This document shows positions 41,901 through 48,910 of a stretch of DNA of 64,000 nt, piece by piece. The translations under genes were made by a program, and so were the position numbers. Below the pieces are notes generated by a model that searched no databases, was not told the DNA's origin, and was given only the letters and a program-made list of their open reading frames with translations. Positions within the stretch are counted from its first letter, which is position 1. Each line of letters opens with the position of its first letter. Origin of the DNA: Choristoneura fumiferana. Lineage: Eukaryota > Arthropoda > Insecta > Lepidoptera > Tortricidae. Location: contig NC_133499.1 of NCBI RefSeq assembly GCF_025370935.1, forward strand, positions 8,237,856-8,301,855. The letters run 5' to 3'.

Positions 41901-43694
41901 GGCGTGGCACTGCGTAGTTTTATCTTGCGAAGATTGTGATTGGTTATTTGGAGTCTTTTTTGTATTTTTTATTTCAACTCCAAATTTGTTACTTTTACGG
42001 GTATCCCGTGAAACCATATAGAAATACAAACTGAGACATGGATGCACAGAAAAACCAGAAAAAGAGACCAGCATTGGGAATCAAACCCAGGTCCTCAGCA
42101 ATCCGTGCTGCGTGCTATAACCCCTACACCACCGCTGGACAGGAATTTAGACACGAATTTTCCTATGCATACATATCTCAGGTTGCTTATTTCTACTACG
42201 CCTACTTATGCAGCAGCACTAGCGACATCTATGTTTCGCTCTCATCGAGAGACGTCACATTCTTTTCACAATTTTGATTGCTTAGTAGCGACATCTCTTG
42301 TCTGGGTGAGCGGTTGGTTCCGAAAGAATGTGACGTCTCTCGATGAGAGCGAAAACATAGATGTCGCTAGTGCTGCTGCATGAGTAGCGTAGTAGAAATA
42401 AGCAACCTGAGATATGTATGCATAGGAAAAATTCGTGTCTAAATTCCTGTCCAGCGGTGTGTAGGGGTTATAGCACGCAGCACGGATTGCTGAGGACCTG
42501 GGTTCGATTCCCAGCGCTGGTCTCTTTTTCTGGTTTTTCTGTGCATCCATGTCTCAGTTTGTATTTTCGATATTGCGAAGATTGGTTAGCGGACGTGTAA
42601 ATGGCGCTTGGCTGTGTGCGTGCGTCGATTCGGGCCGACCGCTAGTACGAAGTCGAACTTTTTTTATTTTTATTTGACTGGATGGCGAACGAGCAAGTGG
42701 GTCTCCTAATGGTAAGAGATCAGCACCGCCCATAAGCATATGCGTTGCCAACCTAGAGGCCTAAGATGGGATACCTCATGTGCCAGTAGTTTCACCGGCT
42801 GTCTTACTCTCCACGCCGAAACACAACAGTGTAAACATTGCTGCTTCATGGGAGGTTTAGCGAGCAAGATGGTGGGTAGCAATCCGGGCGGACCTTGCAC
42901 ATGGTCACAGAATATAAATAATACTGACGTACAGAATGGCCACGCTCCGCCCCGCACCGGTTCGAGTTACCCCACCCCTCAAGCGCAGATTACAGGAAAA
43001 CCGCAGGAAAGCAGTCGGGCGCGCAACGCGATGTATGTCGGTCGCACCGTCGCACGGCACTAAGTTCGGGAGCAATAACTTTGCGAAATGTGGATATACT
43101 GTGCATTAAAATTATCGCTCGATCACTAAAAGTATCGCGATTAATACTTGAAATAAACTTAATAGGTAACTAATTCGTTCAAGTAATGTTCAGTATTTAG
43201 TATATATTATTGTAATTTAAAATAATAATGCTTAAATCGTAGACACACAGACACATTTTAAGTAGTTTTAAATAAAAATATGTTTTACGATTACATTTAT
43301 TTACACATCTAAGCCATACCTACATACCCTATAGTACTAGGGTTTTGCGATAGTCAGCCCTGTGTGTCTTACGCACACATTGACGCGTGTACAGACGTCG
43401 TGTGCCTATGTAGATTCAAGAACGCGTATTTTGTATGGCGTGTCCGCCCTATGACATGGTCCTACCACCTGCAACTACTGCCTATTACTTGTATTGTGCC
43501 GATAGATTGACGTTATAGTTATTGTGTTACCTGTAATGATCCAAGACATCGCTGGCTATCAGCTCCACGGAGGCTCCAAGCTGTTTCGCGATGCCGCGTT
43601 GGTGCAGAGTGGACACAGCTTCACTCGCTGTTAAAACATAACTATGAGAGTCCAAGTACACTTTGCTGTTTGTTATGTTATACAGGATTTCCAT
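26905..43694 (-). CDS. Fibp: FIBP homologue, complete 10-exon gene
   Basis: Acidic fibroblast growth factor intracellular-binding protein, a conserved metazoan protein of poorly defined role linked to intracellular FGF signalling. Minus-strand exons: 1 43531-43694; 2 40471-40572; 3 38306-38387; 4 36154-36299; 5 32671-32770; 6 31576-31703; 7 31180-31248; 8 29146-29232; 9 28316-28414; 10 26905-26983. Their sum is 1056 nt, 351 residues, close to the human ~360. Every junction has AG and GT and keeps phase. FIBP family phrases appear in order: DHYRTFALLERLL (exons 1-2), VIRELLGRKLS (3), CCRRQFDNVRRVFRTVEEMP and FLLSEPLA (4), RFETTKRKLQYLSF (5), NWTYSCTG (6), SLFIDLLEK (8), WERYMKVI (10). The start is the ATG at 43694; a nearby ATG at 43699 is out of frame. 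Introns are packed with transposons. Confidence 0.93.
27109..27671. mobile_element. B copy of the GTCGGCGGCCGATC long-inverted-repeat element
   Basis: Matches 8024-8602 with a small internal deletion near CACTTTCGTCGGCTCGCTCG. In intron 9 of the complete Fibp model. Confidence 0.7.
28481..28968 (-). mobile_element. Penelope-like palindromic element (B form, loop flipped)
   Basis: Same site, arms and 13-bp duplication (28468-28480, 28969-28981) as 9400-9887. The loop between the arms is reversed: in B the left arm runs into GTCCAACACAACAACAAGG and the right arm is entered through CACTCTGAAGATG, exactly the opposite of A. The complete hammerhead-like motif is therefore on the plus strand in the right arm, antisense to the element's 3' end. 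Confidence 0.65.
28784..28826 (+). ncRNA. Hammerhead-ribozyme-like motif (B form)
   Basis: Same 43-base arrangement as 9589-9631 but on the plus strand: CACT, CTGAAGA, T, GAGCTC, TGGTT, GAGTTC, GAAAC, GCGTC, AGTG. No base of the proposed core or stems differs from the A copy. The left arm of B (about 28668-28700) has only the 3' half. Confidence 0.5.
29260..29880 (+). mobile_element. B copies of SINE family 1 and family 2
   Basis: 29260-29560 is the family-1 SINE and 29643-29880 the family-2 SINE, as at 10170-10795. The family-2 head in B reads GGATGGCCTAGTGGTTAGAAC with GGGTTCGATTCCCGGCC, closer to a tRNA-like consensus than in A. Confidence 0.7.
29896..30130 (+). mobile_element. B-only retroelement 3' fragment
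   Basis: About 230 bp flanked by AATAC (29891-29895 and 30126-30130) and ending in AATAAATCAATAAAATTAAT. Segment A has the uninterrupted CTATCTAATACCTTTAAAC. The AT-rich tail and target duplication suggest a retroposed LINE 3' end. Confidence 0.65.
30150..30345 (+). mobile_element. Dispersed repeat with TCTCGGGAACGGCTCC start
   Basis: Runs from TCGGGGATCTCGGGAACGG to the hairpin CCCGAGCAAAGCTCGG, CGCCCAGGTACT and a short ATT microsatellite. It may be Helitron-related from the terminal hairpin; the class is uncertain. Absent from A. Confidence 0.4.
30362..30475 (-). pseudogene. RTE-type LINE C-terminal fragment
   Basis: Minus-strand translation gives DNRWGRKVLEWRPRTGRRSV then GRPTRWTD, the conserved end region of RTE-clade reverse transcriptases. 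It is an isolated piece with no start or end, absent from A, and flanked on the left by the hairpin-ended repeat. Confidence 0.7.
30646..31510. mobile_element. B copies of inverted-repeat elements around exon 7
   Basis: 30646-30920 is the ACTCAGAATCAAGAGC hairpin element. 31307-31510 is the first arm of the AAAACCGGCCAAGAGC element that is complete in A. Fibp exon 7 (31180-31248) lies between them. The poly(A) retroposon present here in A is absent. Confidence 0.6.
32115..32645. mobile_element. B copies of foldback element and poly(A) retroposon
   Basis: 32115-32364 is the CCCGACTGCC foldback and 32372-32645 the retroposon, as at 14483-15018. Confidence 0.65.
33242..33696 (+). mobile_element. 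Non-autonomous Helitron, 455 bp
   Basis: Starts TCCTACTAATATTATAAATG, carries GTGAGTGAGTGAG and CTGAAACGGCTGGACGG, and ends GTGCGAAGCCGTGGG then TAAAACACTAG, followed by T. The 3' GCGAAGCC/hairpin region and CTAG-T end are Helitron hallmarks. No Rep/helicase coding. Confidence 0.8.
33885..34060 (-). mobile_element. SINE family 3 copy
   Basis: Plus strand shows CAGCGCTGGGAATCGAACCT and ACTATAACCCCTACACCACC, the complement of the tRNA-like head. Nested in the B-only DNA element. Confidence 0.65.
34609..34919 (+). mobile_element. SINE family 1, complete copy, B only
   Basis: Head GCCGTGGTGGCCTAGTGG, B-box-like GTGGGTTCAAACCCCGGC, body GTGCGGAATTAC and tail GAGGCCTGTGCCCAGCAGTG, GATGATGATGATA. 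It lies at CATCATATTTCACGC, which in A (15380-15395) continues uninterrupted. Confidence 0.75.
34937..35070. mobile_element. B copy of the palindromic MITE
   Basis: As 15807-15940, with the same imperfect left arm GGGCAACTAACTAC. Confidence 0.7.
36633..37425. mobile_element. B copy of the GCCGAAACGTCGAGG inverted-repeat element
   Basis: As 17683-18501, with the family-3 SINE at 37009-37335. The 40-base dyad near the right side in A (TGGAATCTTTTTTGTATAAA region) is reduced in B. Confidence 0.55.
37545..38665. mobile_element. B copies of GGTTCCGTACCC repeat, hAT MITE and retroposon
   Basis: 37545-37895 is the GGTTCCGTACCC repeat, 37916-38273 the hAT-type MITE with flanking ATCAAGTT, and 38420-38665 the truncated retroposon. 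Fibp exon 3 (38306-38387) lies between the last two. Confidence 0.7.
38811..39461 (-). mobile_element. B copy of the minus-strand Helitron
   Basis: As 19944-20641, but the CTAG terminus is CTAT and the nested retro fragment is partly replaced by a TTCAAATT-rich stretch near 39215-39262. Confidence 0.65.
39569..39733 (+). mobile_element. B-only LINE 3' end insertion
   Basis: Contains AGAGATCGCTGAAGCGATAA, GGCCGCCTATTGC and GTGCAATAAAGAG, and ends in a TATTG microsatellite. A short duplication (GTAA) flanks it. A reads ATTATTCAGTAAATCGATTA without interruption near 20740. Same family as 6309-6440. Confidence 0.75.
39976..40105. mobile_element. B copy of the near-perfect palindromic MITE
   Basis: As 21001-21122; here the right arm reads GAGTTTCGAGTTTCGGAG, making the palindrome even more complete than in A. 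Confidence 0.75.
40585..41045 (+). mobile_element. B copies of SINE family 2 head and right-truncated MITE
   Basis: 40585-40668 is the tRNA-like head. From 40677 the CAATGAGGGCT element runs to about 41045, but the GGTAGCCCTCATTG end present in A (22101-22114) is missing. Confidence 0.6.
41349..41580. mobile_element. B-only ~235-bp insertion
   Basis: Lies between two copies of ACGTGT. A has an uninterrupted CAGACGTGTGTAGTTTTTTT (22405-22420). Contains CCACTAGATGGCGCTGGCTG. No inverted repeat or poly(A) tail was found, so the class is unknown. Confidence 0.5.
42010..42575. repeat. Head-to-head inverted pair of family-3 SINE units
   Basis: The right half repeats the left half in inverse order: CCAGCGCTGGTCTC / GAGACCAGCATTGG at the outer ends, TATAGCACGCAGCACGG and inverse inside, then CATAGATGTCGCTAGTGC and inverse. 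The spacer is about 70-90 bp (near 42260-42330). It is in Fibp intron 1. Confidence 0.75.
42660..42906 (-). mobile_element. Poly(A)-tailed retroposon, single-copy position
   Basis: T-run at 42658-42675, then GACTGGATGGCGAACGAGC through GGGCGGACCTTGCACATGG. Same family as 12516-12805. It is outside the duplicated segments. Confidence 0.65.
42907..43530. other. Fibp intron 1, unique part
   Basis: No repeat family recognised except a short GGTCCTACCACCTGCAA piece near 43460. The GC-rich stretch at 42935-43070 could be regulatory, but I see no coding or RNA signature. Confidence 0.4.
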
Positions 43695-45240
43695 TGCATT
43701 TAATAATTAACAATTAAATAATTAAGGAAACAATTATTTCGTATTTTGTATTTGAAGGCTTAATAATAACAAACAGATTTTAAAATGTCAGAACGTAACG
43801 TCGAAACGTAAAAAGGGGGGTTGTGCGGGTAAATATGGTAAGGGTAAGGTGAGTAAAGGCCAGGCGAGCGAAATTTTTTGATTTTGTATTTTTTTGTGAA
43901 GTTTTTTTTATTAAAAATGTCCAGTTTGTGCCACACGGTGACTCAAAATGAGTTGTACACCTGAAACCAAAATTACGCGACCGAAAATACACGGCTCACA
44001 AGTCAAAAATTACGCTCGTCTTTACCCTAAGATTTGATTTTGTTACCACTTAAGTCTGTGTTAAATTGTTTGATTTAAATGTAGTACATTACACGATGTT
44101 CAATGATTTATGAGTCTCATACATTCAAACTTTATAAGTCATGCAAATATTGAGATTTACTATATTTATAACAAAATACTACTACTACTCTAATATTATA
44201 TCCATTTGTTTAGTTCCATCTATTATAAGGAAATTTTGCAACAAAAATGTCCGTTTGATAAAAAATAAAAACTGGAGAAATAAAAATTCTATCGCCACTT
44301 TTTCACATTTCCTTCAGGGCTCCATTTATTTTGTGGATCTATGTTCCACATATGGTACATAGGCGAGCAGTCTCATAAAATGAATGTTATTGAATAGTTA
44401 TACAGCACTAACACTATGCCGAGAAAGAGATTTTATTTTCCAGATGCATGTTCCATATATGGCACATGGCAAAATTACCTCGCAAAAGTTTTTTTCATGG
44501 TTGTACTGTGACAGTAGTATAGGTACAGAACTGTTATGTTTGTAATGTGCCACATATGTCACATTGTTAACTAATGTGTCAGTCTCAGAGTATATGAATG
44601 TTTTAACTGTAATTCAGGAATTCAAAGTAAAAAAAAAATAAACTTTCAATTCACTTCTTGGAAGTATAGCTCCGTCAAAGTTTTTAAACTTAAAACTTGA
44701 TATTTTGATAAAAGTATCAAATCTTGCTTTCTAGCTGTATTGTGTCAAGCAAGCCATTAAAATTTAATCACAATTTATCTAAGTATATTTAGTAACAAGA
44801 ATATTTTTTTTTTTTTTTTTTATTGTTTCGTTCACGAATATGACGTAGACTTTGTTGGACAAACTTTTAACTGATTCTGCGTTTAAAATAAATTTATTTT
44901 GTTTATGTTATTTTAAAATACTTATTTTGTATGAATTAAAATACTTACAATGTATGTTGAAAACATTTAAAGTTGACTGTTACTACATTTTCAAGTAAGT
45001 TAAAGTTACAAGGTGGTGTTTTGGACGCGTTCCCGTTATGACTTTTAACCTTGTTTTTTGTTAAATTAATGACAATTACTTATTTTTGAACTCTTTTTTT
45101 TAAGGTATAGATATATCCGACTAATTTCAATAGTTTTAAATGCTTATTTACTAAAATTCATTCAGATTTTGGTTTTTATGAGTTGCCAAAGCAAATTCTC
45201 CACCTTCGTGGTTTTGGGCCTTAAGCTATTTTATTATTTA
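43695..45240. other. Region upstream of Fibp exon 1; no gene seen
   Basis: AT-rich with homopolymers. It should hold the Fibp promoter and 5' UTR, but I see no distinct core promoter element. There is no open frame with conserved motifs and no transposon boundary. Confidence 0.4.
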
Positions 45241-45244
45241 TTGG

Positions 45245-45335
45245 AAGTCAAGAGGAGAGGCCTTTGCCCAGCAGTGGGACACAGTTATAGGCTAAATATA
45301 ATAATAATTATTATTATTATTTATTTAAGCTATTA
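45245..45335 (+). mobile_element. RTE-type 3' end fragment
   Basis: GAGAGGCCTTTGCCCAGCAG, GGGACACAGTTATAGGCT and an (ATA)n/(TTA)n microsatellite: the usual 3' end of RTE LINEs and of SINEs that borrow it. Confidence 0.65.
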
Positions 45336-45429
45336 TTGTAATTTTATTTTCAATTTTTTTTTAATTTTTTTTGGGATTTCATACCTCTGTTGGGAATATA
45401 AAACCCTTATAGAATTATTTTGTTATAAT

Positions 45430-45502
45430 GTTTGTTTGTCTGTCTAAAATTAGTATGGAACCGCAGTGCGCGAGTCCGCCTCGCACTTGGCCAGTTTTTT
45501 TC
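45430..45502 (+). mobile_element. GGTTCCGTACCC repeat, 3' end only
   Basis: GTATGGAACCGCAGTGCGCG, CCTCGCACTTGGCCAG and a T-run match the end of the repeat at 6936-7362. Confidence 0.6.
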
Positions 45503-47635
45503 TTTTTAATCCAACTCATCTAAGATTATTAATTTTATCATCAAACATTTCAAAAGCTAACAATTTTTTGCACTGAATAAGGCAGCCCGGATCTAAGTGG
45601 GGGCGAACTTGCCCCGGGCGGCATTTTCATAGGGGCGCCAAATCCTTGAGACAAAAAAAAAAGAAAAGAAGAAAAATGCTACCTACTTATCGGCAGATTT
45701 AACAGTTTTTCTCAAACACTGAAGGGAGGGGGCGCCACCATCAAGGTTTTACCCCGTTTCAAAAAAAACCTAAATCCGGGGCTGGAATTAAGTCGGCTGA
45801 TACACAGTAAAACTAATTCCAATATGAATCAAAGTTGCGAAACGAAAATGAAGACCTTGAGGTAAAAATACGATTTTCATCACTAAAACATGACTAAATC
45901 CACTTATTGGCGTATTATCGAGATCCTCGTAGTACTTGCGAACGTTTCGATAGCTAATTCAGATGGTAATCTACTTATAGCGCGTTGAAATAGCGGTCTT
46001 TACAGATAGAACTTCCTGAAAAATTGATAAGAGATTTGGCGTGGTACGTACATGAACAGCCTTCTATCCATAGCTGGTATATTTCAGGGTCTATTAGAGT
46101 GTAATTACTGACAAACACATCCACTTCTGTGTACATTTTTGCGGTTTTTCAATGTTTTTAATGCAGAACGAAAACACGACTTTATTGACAGTAAACTTTG
46201 ACAGTTGAAAAGTTGCCATGCATGCCCATGCCATGCCCCATGCACTCCACAGGTTTGATTTTTGAATACGTACTTTTTCCTATTCGAATGTTATAATTTA
46301 TGTAATGTTTATTTTATCGTTTAAACTTAAGGTTACATAGAAAGATCGATAAATCAAATCATAATTAACAATATAATTTGGCTATTAGCTTATGTAATAG
46401 TATGAAATGTTTTGTACTTTTTTGACATTTCTGTTCGAAGGAAAAAACGAAACGCAAAAGACTTTGAGAATACGTTCGAAAATATTTGCACTTTAGTTCT
46501 ACATATTTTTTTTTTAAGATTGTCTTATTCTTATCCGAATCCAAAATTGTTTTGTGTATTTTTTCAATCAAAATAATAGGTTTCGTATACTATAGCATTT
46601 TTAATATGTGGAATAAACATATTAAATAGATTTTAAACTAAATTCTGTGATAAAATCATGCAATACGGAGAAAGCTTTTCGAACGTCTGTACAAAGCAAT
46701 TGATTTTTTTTCCGTGAATGAGAAAAATCGTGATTTTTATTCGGCTTATTTTGTAAATAGAAAGGTAAGTACGTTATCCAAACATTTCATGCACTAATCT
46801 ATCGGTTTTAACACTGCAACTGTTCACAGAACAATGTTTTTTAAGGCAAAATCTGTGCGTCGCAACCGATGTTTTTATGACCAAAAATAGACGATCCTAA
46901 ACCAACTGCATATTCGTCCCCTTACGACCAGAATCGCTTAAAGTCACTTTTGGGCAAAACTGAGTTAAATATATCGTTAGAATGTACTTTCCAAGATCTA
47001 CATGCTGTTGAAACCCGTTTTACTGTACGATACTCCAATACCGAGTTACGTTTTTCTTAAGCTCACTTAAAGCCGATTTTAAGAAAATCAACAGCCAAAA
47101 AACAACTACGCGTCGGTTAAACAGCATTTTTTTTATTTTACAACAGCAAAAATATTTTAATGTCAAACAAGCGATTTTGGAATGTTAAGATTTCAATAAA
47201 AATGCAATTTGAGTACTGCCTAAAAGTGCTAAAATAATGTTAGTAGGTTTCGCCTGTTGAGCATTACTTTATATTTCAATTATTGCAACAGCGAAAACAA
47301 ACTAAATATAATATAGGCGATATTGCTTGTAACAATGTTTGCTTCGACCATAAGAAGCGCTACAGCCAAAATCGCTTAAGTATCGCTTAGACGTTTCGCG
47401 CTGTATTGTAAAGTAGTGTGCACTTTGTGTAGGCTAGCTTAGTCGGTTTGTACACGCTTGAAAGCACGATTAATAATAAGTAATTTTTAAAAACTTATTT
47501 AGGTAATTATAGATCTGTTCACTAACGAAAGTCTGCCCCTCCACATTCTATAATTGTAATTGTACCTAAACGTATCCGTACGACAAGTCTATGTGTGCGT
47601 AGCTCGAACTTGTCCTCATGGCTTCAGTCGCAAGC
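45503..47635. other. No gene seen; possible left part of a large inverted structure
   Basis: AT-rich sequence without a supported exon. The stretch ATTCGTCCCCTTACGACCAG plus AATCGCTTA at 46913-46940 recurs inverted at 49711-49741, suggesting the left part of a dispersed or foldback element. A GGCAGCCCGGATCTAAG fragment lies near 45580. Confidence 0.4.
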
Positions 47636-47640
47636 GTACC

Positions 47641-48082
47641 GTCAGTCACGCACACTAAGACTAAGACAATGACAATGTGTAAGTACTTAAGAGGTTTTCT
47701 CGTGTACATTAATAATTAGCTGTGGAGGGGCGCGCCTTCGTGAGTGAACAGATCTATGTATAACAGCGATTCACTTGCCGTAATTTAACAGTGTTTTTCT
47801 TTCAGGTGACGATAAGGAGCATGGATATTCAGGTTTCGATGAACTAAATAAGCCGCGTATCCACTAGAGGCAGCCTCGGGCCGAGCGGCTGCCTCGCTCC
47901 GAGGCCGCGCAAGTGGAGACGCTGCCAAAGGCACGGCTCAGACTGAGGCTCCTTTGAGCACGGCCAAAAAACCGACAAAATATGGCTCGGCTCGCGGTGC
48001 TCGGCCTGAGGCTGCTCTAATGGATACGCGGCTATAGAAAAACATATCAACCAGATCCAACAGACCGTCAAAATGAACCGTG
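47641..48082 (+). pseudogene. Candidate two-exon small ORF interrupted by a MITE
   Basis: From ATG at about 47620, a frame (MASVASVPSVTHTKT...) meets a donor GTAAGT near 47680. An acceptor TTTCTTTCAG at about 47797-47806 opens GTGACGATAAGG, and the joined frame stays open (DDKEHGYSGFDELN). A 183-bp MITE then interrupts it; the sequence beyond continues as KTYQPDPTDRQNEP and stop. Whether this was ever translated is unproven: I recognise no family, and about 50 residues is short. Confidence 0.3.
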
Positions 48083-48240
48083 ATTGTCATTTAGATAACC
48101 TACTTATTTACTACTTCGTATCGTAGGTACGTCGTATCAATGAAAAGCTTATCACGGCATAAAACATTTACGTAGTCACACATTTTCATTGTTCTTGGCT
48201 TAGGTAATATTAATTATCCATGGCTGGTTTGAGTAGCCAC
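47803..48240. repeat. Inverted duplication, left arm (with MITE)
   Basis: The sequence from GAGCATGGATATTCAGG to CTTGGCTTA is repeated in inverse orientation at about 48570-48835 with moderate divergence. The left arm includes the 183-bp MITE; the right arm does not. Confidence 0.75.
47851..48033. mobile_element. MITE with AGCCGCGTATCCA ends, 183 bp
   Basis: Ends AGCCGCGTATCCA and TGGATACGCGGCT are exact inverses and extend imperfectly for ~35 bp with AGGCAGCCTCGGGCCGAG. ATA flanks both sides (47848-47850, 48034-48036). The inverted copy at 48570-48835 carries the empty site AACTAAATAGAAAAAC. Confidence 0.85.
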
Positions 48241-48910
48241 AGCTAAGACAAGCAGTGATGAAGAAGAAGACTGATGATTATTACCATTAAGGTTATTTTC
48301 ATCACTGCTTGTCTCAGCTGTGACTACGTCCGGCACACGCTCAATAACGTCTTCATCACAGGCCAGTGCAACCAGCCATGGTGAATCTCCGGTATAACAT
48401 TTTTTTTGTAAAAAGTCATTAAATCTTTATTTTTTTAGCTGCGCTTATTGGCAGTGGATTAGTGTATAGCTTTTTAATGCAGGTAGTTTAAATTCCTCTA
48501 CTGAAAGAGGTTCAACAGAGTTGTCTTGTTCGACGGTTGGTTTGCAAAGTTACAGGCCTGGTATCAAAACTCAAAAAGTCAGACGACATGTCGTAATTGA
48601 TAAAAATATTACCTATACAAATATTAAGCCAAGGACAATGAAAATGTGTGACAACGTAAATGTTTTATGCCGTGATAAGCTATTCATTGATACGACGTAC
48701 CTACGATACGAAGTAGTAAATAGTAGGTATCTAAATGACACTCGCGGTTCATTTCGACGGTCTGCTGGATTTGGTTATACCTATGTTTTTCTATTTAGTT
48801 CATCGAAACCTGAATATCCATGCTCGTTATCGTTTTGATGAAGAAGAAGACTGATGTTATTACCATTACGGTTCTTTTTCATGACTGTTTGAGTGGTTAC
48901 TTTGAGCCTT
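48241..48910. repeat. Inverted duplication, right arm and short GATGAAGAAGAAGACTG repeats
   Basis: 48570-48835 is the inverse of the left arm. GATGAAGAAGAAGACTGATG occurs at about 48258 and 48837 in direct orientation, and CAGCTAAGACAAGCAGTGAT forms a dyad with ATCACTGCTTGTCTCAGCTG (48240-48330). A complex local rearrangement. Confidence 0.6.

Larger units (their letters stand above)
23673..41911. repeat. Segment B of the direct duplication
   Basis: Collinear with 4115-23181. B lacks the A-only MITE, the extra exon 7 and the RTE insertion, and holds B-only insertions at 29896-30130, 30345-30535, 32802-34578, 34609-34919, 39569-39733 and 41349-41580. Sequence right of 41911 continues without a gap to Fibp exon 1, so B and the rest of the window form one contig. 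Confidence 0.95.

Noticed and set aside
4115..41911. Tandem duplication of Fibp as two paralogous genes
   Set aside because: A has no exon 1 and ends at an N gap, B starts in mid-repeat, and divergence is allele-like. Kept only as the alternative to haplotype duplication.
43781..43810. Short ATG frame (MSERNVET) as the start of a divergent gene next to Fibp
   Set aside because: It stops after eight codons, and no splice donor or downstream conserved exon was found.
48521..48838. 105-residue open frame on the plus strand
   Set aside because: It is the antisense of the right arm of the inverted duplication and shows no family motif.
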